Of a stretch of 32,567 nucleotides of DNA, positions 1-6,889 are shown piece after piece (position 1 is the first letter of the stretch; each line of letters starts with the position of its first letter). The position numbers and the translations under genes are program-made. Source of the stretch: Candidatus Omnitrophota bacterium. Its GTDB lineage: Bacteria; Omnitrophota; Omnitrophia; Omnitrophales; JACQLI01. Below the pieces are notes generated by a model that saw only the letters and a program-made list of their open reading frames with translations, made no database searches and was not told where the DNA came from. The DNA lies in the NCBI GenBank assembly GCA_016179745.1, contig JACPCP010000020.1:1-32567 (forward strand), read 5' to 3'.

Positions 1-179
1 ATTCCTTCCGCATCAAACAGCTGTCTTGGCTGATCCCGGTTCGGGGTAATTTCGTCAATGGGAATCAGCTCAAGCCCCTCAACCCGAGCTTCCGTTCCCG
101 GGGTCGTTTGAGTTTCAAGACGGCCGATATAACTATCCGGAATCAATGAGCTTAAGCCTCTTCCGAGCGCTTTCTTCAC
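1..179 (-). CDS. parB: ParB chromosome-partitioning protein, N-terminal part (cut by window edge)
   Basis: Only the first 59 codons are in the window. The translation opens with KKALGRGLSSLIP, the conserved ParB N-terminus that stimulates the ParA ATPase, and reaches the start of the CTP/parS-binding domain at LELIPIDEITPNRDQPRQ. The start is a GTG (177-179) that overlaps the parA stop codon as GTGA, so the two genes are translationally coupled. ParB loads on parS and spreads as a CTP-dependent clamp; a parS site lies at 1020-1035. The identification rests on the N-terminal motif plus position directly after parA. The DNA-binding and dimerisation domains lie outside the window. Confidence 0.93.
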   Translation of the reverse strand, partial: MKKALGRGLSSLIPDSYIGRLETQTTPGTEARVEGLELIPIDEITPNRDQPRQLFDAEG

Positions 180-1027
180 GGCGTTTTCTCCTCTCCAATC
201 TGAACCTCGATTGAGTCTCTCGGTTTTTGTTGATCTAGCGATTCGCCGTGTGAGACTGCGGGGAATCGCTCGATAAATTCGCTAACAACCTCCTGGTAAC
301 ATTTTGAACCTTTGGATGCAGGGTCATAGACAATCCCGGGCTGCCCGAAACTGGGCGCTTCACTTAACCGGACTGAGCGCGGGATCACCGCTTTGAACAC
401 TTTCTCCTTAAAATACGTCTGGACTTCCTGAATCACCTGCTCTGTAAGCTTTGTTCTGAAATCAGCCATGGTCAAAAGGACACCGCCGATCTCAAGCGCC
501 GGATTGAGTTTTTCCTTCACCAGCGTGAATACCTGCAGTAATTGCCCCAGTCCCTCTAATGCGTAATACTCACACTGCAAAGGAATTATGATAAGGTCGC
601 TTGCCGTCAGTGCGTTAACCGTCAATAGCCCAAGCGAGGGGGGGCAGTCGATGAAAATGTAGTCATAATCTACTCGAGCCCTACTTATGGCCTTCGAGAG
701 TCTAAACTCCCTCTCGTCAATAGAGATAAGTTCGATATCGGCCCCGCTTAACTCACTATTTGACGGAATGATGCGAAGGTTCTTTATTTTTGTTTCTACT
801 GCTACGTCCTGTGGGTTTAAATTATCAACAATCAACTGATATGTTGTGGATAAGGCGCCTGTTTTTGACACTCCAAGACCGCTCGTGGAATTGCCCTGGG
901 GGTCAAGGTCGATAAGAAGGATTTTGTGATCTCTTTGAGCGAGGCCCGTGGCAAGATTGATGGCTGAGGTGGTTTTCCCGACCCCGCCTTTTTGATTACA
1001 GAAGGAGAAGATTTTTGTATGTTTCAC
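176..1027 (-). CDS. parA: ParA/Soj chromosome-partitioning ATPase
   Basis: This 283-residue protein is a deviant-Walker ParA ATPase. It has KGGVGKTT at residues 13-20, including the signature lysine, a DLDPQGN motif near 41-47, and a Walker B-like FIDCPPS segment. ParA dimers coat the nucleoid and, with ParB-parS, move replicated origins apart. The start is a GTG lying inside the parS palindrome, and no better start is seen upstream, where only a weak Shine-Dalgarno is visible. The C-terminus runs about 25 residues past the usual end. The gene overlaps parB by 4 nt. It is the sixth gene of a leftward series beginning at rpmH, with a 97-bp gap after mnmG, so it may also have its own promoter. 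Confidence 0.95.
   Translation of the reverse strand: MKHTKIFSFCNQKGGVGKTTSAINLATGLAQRDHKILLIDLDPQGNSTSGLGVSKTGALSTTYQLIVDNLNPQDVAVETKIKNLRIIPSNSELSGADIELISIDEREFRLSKAISRARVDYDYIFIDCPPSLGLLTVNALTASDLIIIPLQCEYYALEGLGQLLQVFTLVKEKLNPALEIGGVLLTMADFRTKLTEQVIQEVQTYFKEKVFKAVIPRSVRLSEAPSFGQPGIVYDPASKGSKCYQEVVSEFIERFPAVSHGESLDQQKPRDSIEVQIGEEKTP
822..853. promoter_or_regulatory. Pair of DnaA-box-like 9-mers inside parA
   Basis: TTATCAACA at 822-830 is one mismatch from the consensus TTATCCACA. TGTGGATAA at 845-853 is a perfect consensus box on the other strand. They face each other 14 bp apart, inside parA coding sequence. Either could be chance, but the pair lies close to parS. A role as a DnaA titration or origin-accessory site is inference. 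Confidence 0.3.
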
Positions 1028-1035
1028 GTGAAACT
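1020..1035. promoter_or_regulatory. parS: parS centromere site
   Basis: The 16-mer TGTTTCACGTGAAACT matches the bacterial parS consensus TGTTTCACGTGAAACA at 15 of 16 positions, with a perfect 14-bp palindromic core. It is the ParB loading site. The site contains the GTG start codon of parA, so ParB bound here would sit on the parA translation start and perhaps dampen parAB expression. I saw no second copy in the window while reading, though this was not a computed search. Confidence 0.93.
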
Positions 1036-1124
1036 TAGCCTGAAAACCGCCAATTTGAGGCTAATGCTACAACAAAATACGTCCAATTAAAATGAAAACT
1101 TTAGAGTTGAGCCGACCGTGTGGG

Positions 1125-2933
1125 CTAGCCGGAAACTCGAGACAGCTTCTCTAAATAAACAGAGAGAAGGGAAAGGTCGCAGGGTGAAATCCCGGGGATG
1201 CGGGACGCCTGTCCGATGGATCGGGGCCTAACCTTTGAGAGTTTCTCCCTCGCTTCCCGGCTTAATCCTAGAATTTTCTCATAGTGAAGGGTCTCTGGGA
1301 TGCGGCGTCTCTCAAGATGCTTCAGCGCCTTTGCTTCTGCCACCTGCCTTGAAATGTAACCCTCGTATTTTATATTGAACTCAACGTGCCGGATTTCCTC
1401 CTCGCTCAATGGTCCGTTTCCCAGTCTAAGATTCAACATCTCCCGATAGTGATTTTCCGGACGCCGGAGCCATTGCTCGAGGGTTGTGTTCTGATGACGG
1501 GTTCTTCTAAGTCGTAAAATCTCTGATCGCACCCGTTGATATTTTGTTTTCGATTTCTCGTAGGCCGCCTCGGGGACAAGGCCAAATTCAAATCCATATT
1601 TCATGAGCCGTTCGTCCGCGTTGTCCTGCCTCAGGAGGAGACGAAATTCGGCTCGGGAGGTAAACATTCTGTAAGGTTCGTTGGTTCCTCGTGTTACAAG
1701 GTCGTCGACCAACACACCAATGTAAGCCTCTGTCCGTCCAAGGATAAAGGGTGCGCCGCCCCTCAGCTTTCTAACAACATTCAGGCCAGCCATGAGGCCT
1801 TGGGCCGCTGCTTCTTCATAACCCGAGGTGCAATTCACCTGTCCGGCCAGAAATAAATTCTCAACCTGTTTTGTCTCGAGCGAATGCTTGAGTTGAGTGG
1901 GTGGAAGGCAGTCATATTCAATCGCATAGGCCCAGCGGATAAATTTTGCCTCCTCGAGCCCTCTCATTGAATGAACGATTTTTTCCTGAACCTCGATAGG
2001 CAGGCTCATCGAAAGTCCGTTGACATAAATTTCTGTGGTGCTTCGACCTTCGGGCTCCAAATAGATTTGGTGGCGCTCCTTGTCGTGAAATTTCACCACC
2101 TTGTCCTCAAGGGAAGGACAATACCGGGGGCCGATACCAACGATCCGGCCGGCGTAAAGGGGCGAGAGATGAAGGTTTTCCCGAACGATCCGGTGGGTTT
2201 CCTGGTTCGTGTGGGTTAAAAAACAGGGAAGCTGCTCGACTTCCAATTTCTCCGTCCGGAAGGAGAAGGGTTCCGGCGGGTCGTCGCCGAATTGCGGCTC
2301 CAAAATTTCCCAGTGAATGGTTCTTGCGTCGAGACGGGGCGGCGTCCCGGTCTTAAAACGCACCACGTCCAGACCCAGCTTTTTCAGCGAATCTGAGAGC
2401 CCCACCGACGGGGCCTCATCCCGCCGGCCGCCCGGATAATTCACGTCGCCCACATGAATCAGTCCCTGCATGAAGGTCCCGGTCGTGATGACCACGTGCT
2501 CGGCGAAAAATTCTTCGCCTGTTTTGGTGCGGACGCCGACCGCCCGCCCTTCTTGGGCCAGCAGTTCTGTAACTTCGGCTTCTTTCAACTCGAGATTTTT
2601 TTGCCCCCGGAGTTTCCCGGCCATCACACGGTGGTAGTCCAGTTTATCTGCCTGCGCCCGTGGCGCCCACACCGCAGGCCCCTTGGAACGGTTGAGCATC
2701 CGAAACTGGAGGGCCGTAGCGTCCGTGGTGAGGGCCATCTCACCGCCCAGGGCGTCGATCTCCCGAACCATGTGGCCCTTGGCGACCCCCCCGATGGCGG
2801 GATTGCAGGACATGCGGCCAATGGCGTCGAACCTCAGGGTGAGAAGGAGGGTTTCAAAACCGGCCCGGGCGATCGCAAGGGAGGCTTCGATTCCGGCGTG
2901 GCCCGCCCCCACAACAATGGCGGCGTATTTCAT
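1125..2933 (-). CDS. mnmG: tRNA uridine-5-carboxymethylaminomethyl modification enzyme MnmG (GidA)
   Basis: MnmG is the FAD-dependent partner of MnmE. Together they install the cmnm5 or nm5 group on wobble U34 of tRNAs for split codon boxes. The 602-residue protein starts MKYAAIVVGAGHAG, with the dinucleotide-binding GAGHAG at residues 9-14. It carries the family blocks SCNPAIGGVAKGHMVREID and SRAEFRLLLRQDNAD, and a C-terminal helical domain. Length is close to the usual 620-630. A GGGAGAG Shine-Dalgarno lies about 10 nt before the ATG. Its partner mnmE, often nearby, is not in this window. The gene directly follows yidC with a 33-nt gap, in one transcription direction. Confidence 0.97.
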   Translation of the reverse strand: MKYAAIVVGAGHAGIEASLAIARAGFETLLLTLRFDAIGRMSCNPAIGGVAKGHMVREIDALGGEMALTTDATALQFRMLNRSKGPAVWAPRAQADKLDYHRVMAGKLRGQKNLELKEAEVTELLAQEGRAVGVRTKTGEEFFAEHVVITTGTFMQGLIHVGDVNYPGGRRDEAPSVGLSDSLKKLGLDVVRFKTGTPPRLDARTIHWEILEPQFGDDPPEPFSFRTEKLEVEQLPCFLTHTNQETHRIVRENLHLSPLYAGRIVGIGPRYCPSLEDKVVKFHDKERHQIYLEPEGRSTTEIYVNGLSMSLPIEVQEKIVHSMRGLEEAKFIRWAYAIEYDCLPPTQLKHSLETKQVENLFLAGQVNCTSGYEEAAAQGLMAGLNVVRKLRGGAPFILGRTEAYIGVLVDDLVTRGTNEPYRMFTSRAEFRLLLRQDNADERLMKYGFEFGLVPEAAYEKSKTKYQRVRSEILRLRRTRHQNTTLEQWLRRPENHYREMLNLRLGNGPLSEEEIRHVEFNIKYEGYISRQVAEAKALKHLERRRIPETLHYEKILGLSREAREKLSKVRPRSIGQASRIPGISPCDLSLLSVYLEKLSRVSG

Positions 2934-2966
2934 CGAAAAAACTCTCCCGATTTTACAGCGCGTTTC

Positions 2967-4535
2967 TTACCGGTCCTCGTGATGCAAAATCACGGGGATC
3001 CGCTTAATCACCAATTGATGAAAAATGGTCAGGAGGTTATTGACCAGCCAATAGAGCACCAAGCCGGAGGGGAGGTTATAAAAAACAAACCCAAAAACGA
3101 TGGGCATGAGATACATAATTTTCTGCTGCATGGGGTCGGCGGTCGTCTGGGGCGTCAATTTCTGCTGCCAGAGCATGGAGCCGATCATCAAGACCGGCAA
3201 CAGGTTAAAGCTATGACCGATGAAGGGAAGGTCCGACGGCCAGCTGAAAAGCCGGTCGGGCTCCGAAAGGTCCCGGACCCACCCGATAAAAGCGGCGCCC
3301 TTGATGTCAGCGGCCGTTGACAACACCTGATAGAAGGCGATAAAAATCGGGATCTGGAGAACCATGGGCAGACACCCGCCGAGCGGATTGACCCGGTTTC
3401 TCCGGTAAAGCTCCATCATCTCCTTGTTGAGCCGCTGGGGATCATTTTTGTGCTGGCTTTGCAGCGCCTTCATCTTCGGCTGAAGCGCCTGCATTTTCCC
3501 CATGGATTGATAGCTAAAGTGAGTCAGCGGCGTGAAAAGAAGTTTGATCAAAAGGGTCAGGACCAGGATCGCGACGCCGTAATTCCCCGTGAGGTGAAAA
3601 AAATAATCGAGGCCGAGCAGCATCCAGAGCCGGAGCGTGCCGAGCATGCCCTGAGTCAGGATCTTTTCAAAATCCAAACCTAATGATTTAAGTTCGCCGT
3701 ATTTTTGCGGGCCTGCGTAGACCAGGAGGCGGGCCGTTCTTTGCTCCCCTGGCGCTACGGCAAGCGGGGCAAGCTTTAAGCGGCTCACCAGATTGTCTCC
3801 CTCGGCTTCGCTTTCCTCGCCCACAATTTTCCAATCGGGCTTCACGAGAAGGGCCTCAAACCGGCGAAGCAACCCGTGCCACTCGGCGGGTTCGGCCGTG
3901 GCAAGAACCCCCTTGCGAAGATTTTTAAGTTTGGCGGACCGGACCTCGCCTGCGGAGAGCTGAACCCTCTCCACGCTCATCTCGTCCTGACCGTGGACGG
4001 CCCCCAGTTTTAGAGCATAGTCGATCTCGGCGGTAAAATTTTTCTCCCGGTCCGATAAATTTTCAAAGTCAATCTCCTGAACAAAGGTGGGGCGGTCCTC
4101 CCCGAAGAAAAACTTTTTTGTGATCCGGTACTCGCCCGCTTTTTCATAAGTCAGTTGCGGGGCGCCGTCCCGGGTCTCTGAGACCTCAAAAATTTCCTGC
4201 CGGAGATCCCCGGGCTCATTCAAGAGCCTGAGCCCAAAAATCCCTTTTCCTTCCAGGCCCGCTTCGTAAAAAAGGCTGCCTCCGCGTTTAAGGCTCACCA
4301 AGGCTCCGCCCTGATTTGCAAATGCAACCTCATAAGCCCCCCTCTTGAAAAGTCGGATCTTGGCCTCGGAACGAGGCGGGGGGGGAGGGGGTTCGGGGAA
4401 TTTTATGTCGGGACGGGGTTCTTCATAACTTGTTTGTTTGTAGGTAGTTGGGGATATTAAACGGATGTAATGCGGGTAGAGAATAAGGACGGCGAGGGAA
4501 ATCAGAAAAGCGAGAAAGTAACGGCGGTTATCCAT
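2967..4535 (-). CDS. yidC: Membrane protein insertase YidC
   Basis: YidC inserts and folds inner-membrane proteins, alone or with SecYEG. The 522-residue protein has an N-terminal membrane helix (about 5-25), a Pro-rich linker, a large periplasmic beta domain (about 55-300), and then the conserved 5-helix insertase core with LLIKLLFTPLTHFSYQSMGK and NPLGGCLPMVLQIPIFIAFY. The periplasmic domain is the Gram-negative form and points to a diderm cell. A Lys sits where the hydrophilic-groove Arg (Arg366 of E. coli) is expected, apparently a conservative swap. The start overlaps the yidD stop by 8 nt, so the two are likely coupled. The usual downstream jag and mnmE are missing. Confidence 0.96.
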   Translation of the reverse strand: MDNRRYFLAFLISLAVLILYPHYIRLISPTTYKQTSYEEPRPDIKFPEPPPPPPRSEAKIRLFKRGAYEVAFANQGGALVSLKRGGSLFYEAGLEGKGIFGLRLLNEPGDLRQEIFEVSETRDGAPQLTYEKAGEYRITKKFFFGEDRPTFVQEIDFENLSDREKNFTAEIDYALKLGAVHGQDEMSVERVQLSAGEVRSAKLKNLRKGVLATAEPAEWHGLLRRFEALLVKPDWKIVGEESEAEGDNLVSRLKLAPLAVAPGEQRTARLLVYAGPQKYGELKSLGLDFEKILTQGMLGTLRLWMLLGLDYFFHLTGNYGVAILVLTLLIKLLFTPLTHFSYQSMGKMQALQPKMKALQSQHKNDPQRLNKEMMELYRRNRVNPLGGCLPMVLQIPIFIAFYQVLSTAADIKGAAFIGWVRDLSEPDRLFSWPSDLPFIGHSFNLLPVLMIGSMLWQQKLTPQTTADPMQQKIMYLMPIVFGFVFYNLPSGLVLYWLVNNLLTIFHQLVIKRIPVILHHEDR

Positions 4536-4755
4536 GAATTTTTGCCGTCGGAAGCGGGTCGTAACCGCCCGGATGGAAGGGGTGGCACATCAAAAGACGC
4601 TTTGTGGCGAGAGCAAGGCCCCGCCAGACGCCGTAGGTTTGAACCGCTTGGCGGGCCCATTCGGAACACGTTGGAAAAAATCGGCAGCGGTTTCCAAGCC
4701 ACGGCGAAACTATTTTTTGATAAGTCGAAATAAGAAATAGAAGAGCGCTCTTCAC
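4528..4755 (-). CDS. yidD: Membrane protein insertion efficiency factor YidD
   Basis: This 75-residue protein has the YidD family pattern: an amphipathic N-terminus (LLFLISTYQKIVSPWLG), CRFFPTCSEWA, and the closing CHPFHPGGYDPLP block. YidD associates with the inner membrane and aids YidC-dependent insertion. The start overlaps the rnpA stop by 4 nt (ATGA) and the end overlaps the yidC start by 8 nt, so the three genes are translationally linked in the conserved rpmH-rnpA-yidD-yidC order. Confidence 0.95.
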   Translation of the reverse strand: MKSALLFLISTYQKIVSPWLGNRCRFFPTCSEWARQAVQTYGVWRGLALATKRLLMCHPFHPGGYDPLPTAKIHG

Positions 4756-5195
4756 TCCGTCCCCTGCTCTCGGGAGGCTAGCAATCCCCCCCGACTTAAC
4801 AATCCGAGTATTTCCCTTTGGAGCTCTTTAAAATCCGGCTCGTCACCCGCCCGGAGAAGTTGAAAAGAAACCCTGCGCTCCGGCCGGATAACCGGCAGGT
4901 GCTGTCTTAACACTTCCCGGAGTCTTCGCTTCCAGCGGTTCCGGGCTGTGGCGTTCCGCAACACCTTCCGGCTGACCGCAATTCTCCATGGGCCCGCTTG
5001 ATCGGTTCCGCCCCCGGGGGAGACCAAGAGTTTCCAGTGTTCGTCTGCCCAAGAAGTCACCATTAAGGTTGTGGGGGAGTTGCAAATTCCGCGTCTCGGG
5101 GCCGGAGGGAGGAGAAACTCAGACGTTGACGAGCCGCTTTCGGCCTTTCTTCCGGCGCCGCCGGAGGACCTTTCTTCCTCCTGCGCTCCGGGCAC
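4752..5195 (-). CDS. rnpA: Ribonuclease P protein component, start nested in rpmH
   Basis: RnpA is the protein subunit of RNase P, which trims tRNA 5' leaders. The RNR signature [14 protein letters not shown] lies at about residues 82-95 of 147, after the central strand [10 protein letters not shown]. The first in-frame start is a GTG at 5193-5195, inside rpmH and in the +1 frame. The next in-frame ATG (residue 45) would remove the first helix and strand of the fold, so the nested start is preferred. The result is an N-terminal extension of about 25 residues ([13 protein letters not shown]...) encoded by the antisense-free overlap with the L34 C-terminus. The frame is closed by a TGA right at the rpmH start. 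A rare non-ATG start after the rpmH stop cannot be excluded. See findings. Confidence 0.9.
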   Translation of the reverse strand: MPGAQEEERSSGGAGRKAESGSSTSEFLLPPAPRRGICNSPTTLMVTSWADEHWKLLVSPGGGTDQAGPWRIAVSRKVLRNATARNRWKRRLREVLRQHLPVIRPERRVSFQLLRAGDEPDFKELQREILGLLSRGGLLASREQGTE

Positions 5196-5256
5196 GTCTG
5201 AGATAACCGTGTCTGCGCCGCCGCCTGACTCGTGAAGGCTGATAAGTGCGTTTCAT
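5119..5256 (-). CDS. rpmH: 50S ribosomal protein L34
   Basis: The 45-residue basic protein begins [20 protein letters not shown] and contains the L34 core [22 protein letters not shown]. Length is typical (44-46). The ATG is at 5254-5256, preceded by AGGAAA about 9 nt upstream, and the stop is TGA at 5119-5121. It is the first gene of the leftward series and abuts the origin-proximal divergent promoter region. Its last 77 nt are shared with rnpA in another frame. Confidence 0.96.
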   Translation of the reverse strand: MKRTYQPSRVRRRRRHGYLRRARSAGGRKVLRRRRKKGRKRLVNV

Positions 5257-5272
5257 GGTTGGTTTCCTGCGA

Positions 5273-5301
5273 ATTATAACAAATCGATTGCGGGGTGAGA
5301 A
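5273..5301 (-). promoter_or_regulatory. Candidate sigma70-type promoter for rpmH operon
   Basis: On the minus strand TTCTCA (5296-5301), a 17-bp spacer and a perfect TATAAT (5273-5278) can be read. This predicts a transcript start near 5266, only about 10 nt before the rpmH ATG, so the leader would be very short and the Shine-Dalgarno would lie at its very end. That makes the call tentative. Confidence 0.45.
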
Positions 5302-5316
5302 TGTTTTTTATAGAAT
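5288..5316 (+). promoter_or_regulatory. Candidate sigma70-type promoter for dnaA
   Basis: TTGCGG (5288-5293), a 17-bp spacer and TAGAAT (5311-5316) form a good sigma70-like promoter facing dnaA. It overlaps the leftward rpmH promoter, so the two may compete. It predicts a start near 5323, which argues against the TTG at 5320 being the dnaA start codon. Confidence 0.45.
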
Positions 5317-5373
5317 ACTTTGCGTCTTGGGCTGAGCGGTAAAATGTCCTTCATTCCTTTCGAGGTTTTCCGG

Positions 5374-6759
5374 ATGGAAAAAAACGAGGCCGTGTCGTCT
5401 TTGGGGGTCGTCAAGGCTGAGCCCCCCCGCACCGAAGAGCTTCAATTCCAAGAATGGCAAAAAATCCTTTCTCTCATCCAAAAAGAATTGAGCGAACGTT
5501 CTTTTGATACTTGGTTTAGCGCGGTTCGGTGTCTGGCCTTGGGGGCCCGGGAAATTGTTTTAGGCGTCCCGGATGACTTTTTTGGAAATTGGCTCAAGGA
5601 ACACTATCATGGTTTGATCACGAGTTCGGCCGAGGAAGTTTTGGGAGGGCGACCCGATGTGATCTACCGGGTCGCTCCGGCCCCCGCCGCCCCTTCTTCC
5701 GTCTCCCTAAAAATCCCCCAAACCAGCGCCGCCGCCCGGGACCTGGGGCTAAACGCGAATTATACGTTTGACAATTTCGTGATCGGTCCCGGGAACCGTT
5801 TCGCCCACGCCGCCGCGCTCGCCATCACCGAGGCCCCCGCAAAGCACTATAACCCCTTATTTATCTATGGTCGTGTGGGGCTTGGCAAAACACACTTGAT
5901 GCAGGCCATCGCCCTCGAGACCCGGCGGCGCTGGCCCGACAAGAAAATTCTTTACGTTTCCAGCGAAAAATTTACCAACCAGCTCATCTCGGCCATCCAG
6001 AGCCGGTCCACTCACACATTCAGGGCCTGTTTCCGAAATCTGGACCTCCTTTTAGTAGATGACATTCATTTTGTCGCGGGGAAAGAGTCCACCCAGGAAG
6101 AATTTTTTCACACCTTTAACACACTTTACGACTCCCACAAACAGATTGTGATTTGTAGCGACCGCCCGCCCCGTGAAATTTCGAGCCTGGAAGAGAGGCT
6201 TGTGTCCCGTTTTGGGTGGGGGCTTGTCACGGACATCCAGCCGCCGGACCTGGAGACCCGCGTGGCCATTTTAAGAAAAAAGCTGGAGCGGGAGGCGGTT
6301 CGGGTCCCGGATGATGTCCTTTTTTTTATTGCGGAACGAATCAAATCTAATATCCGGGAGTTGGAGGGGGCATTGATTCGAGTGGTGGCTTACGCCTCTT
6401 TGGGGGGTGGAGAGGTTGACCTCGCTTTTGCAGAAGGAGTGTTGGGGAACTCTTTTAAAGAAGAGGCGAAGAAAATTGGGGTTGAAGAGGTCCAGCAACG
6501 GGTGGCCCATTTTTTTGGGTTAAGTGTGGGAGATTTGCGGGCCAAAAGACGGACAAAACAGGTTGCGCACGCCCGCCAAGTCGCTATGTTTTTGGTTCGA
6601 GAGGTTACCAACACCTCTTTGTCGGAAATTGGTGAATATTTTGGGGGGAGGGACCATAGCACGGTGCTTCACGCCTGCAAACAAATTGAGACCCAAGAGC
6701 AACAAAATGAACGGGTTAGAAGTGTTTTGGTTACGCTTAAAAAACAACTCGTTTTTTAA
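5374..6759 (+). CDS. dnaA: Chromosomal replication initiator protein DnaA
   Basis: DnaA binds origin boxes, oligomerises with ATP and melts the origin. With the ATG at 5374 the protein has 461 residues: domain I with EWQKILSLIQKELSERSFDT, a short Pro/Ala-rich linker, the AAA+ core with Walker A GRVGLGKTHL (about 166-175) and Walker B LLVDDIHF, and domain IV ending in the box-binding GGRDHSTVLHACKQI. I chose 5374 because GAGG lies 8 nt upstream. In-frame alternatives are ATG 5344 (weaker Shine-Dalgarno) and TTG 5320, which would precede the likely transcript start. It is the first gene of the rightward dnaA-dnaN-dciA-gyrB-gyrA-serS series. Confidence 0.95.
   Translation: MEKNEAVSSLGVVKAEPPRTEELQFQEWQKILSLIQKELSERSFDTWFSAVRCLALGAREIVLGVPDDFFGNWLKEHYHGLITSSAEEVLGGRPDVIYRVAPAPAAPSSVSLKIPQTSAAARDLGLNANYTFDNFVIGPGNRFAHAAALAITEAPAKHYNPLFIYGRVGLGKTHLMQAIALETRRRWPDKKILYVSSEKFTNQLISAIQSRSTHTFRACFRNLDLLLVDDIHFVAGKESTQEEFFHTFNTLYDSHKQIVICSDRPPREISSLEERLVSRFGWGLVTDIQPPDLETRVAILRKKLEREAVRVPDDVLFFIAERIKSNIRELEGALIRVVAYASLGGGEVDLAFAEGVLGNSFKEEAKKIGVEEVQQRVAHFFGLSVGDLRAKRRTKQVAHARQVAMFLVREVTNTSLSEIGEYFGGRDHSTVLHACKQIETQEQQNERVRSVLVTLKKQLVF
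6737..6759 (+). terminator. Small A/T hairpin over the dnaA stop codon
   Basis: TTAAAAAAC (6737-6745) and GTTTTTTAA (6751-6759) form a perfect 9-bp inverted repeat with a 5-nt loop. It covers the last dnaA codons and the stop. It could act as a weak terminator or simply as an A/T-rich, easily melted element at the edge of the dnaA-dnaN spacer. Confidence 0.3.
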
Positions 6760-6889
6760 AGTTATAAACAGGTTTTCCTTAACGTAATTCTTTGTGATAC
6801 AAGGGGATGGGGTAGTAATCCACAAAACTAGGACAACTACTAAGAATACTGTTTTTTAAGAATAAACCCATAGGAGATAGGAGGGTATT
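6760..6889. other. A/T-rich dnaA-dnaN spacer, candidate oriC or dnaN promoter region
   Basis: This 130-bp gap is more A/T-rich than its surroundings. It has one near-consensus DnaA box, TAATCCACA at 6816-6824 (8 of 9), and a weaker TTATAAACA at 6762-6770 (7 of 9). GTTTTTTAAGAA near 6851 echoes the A/T hairpin at 6737-6759. In many bacteria the unwinding region lies here, but two boxes is thin evidence. The spacer must also carry dnaN translation signals: GGAGG ends about 5 nt before the dnaN GTG. Confidence 0.35.

Noticed and set aside
2454-3320. 288-codon open frame on the plus strand opposite mnmG and yidC
   Set aside because: It is antisense to two well-supported genes, has no recognisable domain, and its composition follows from the G+C-rich codons of the real genes.
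5320-5373. dnaA starting at TTG 5320
   Set aside because: It would lie at or before the predicted transcript start, and it lacks a Shine-Dalgarno.
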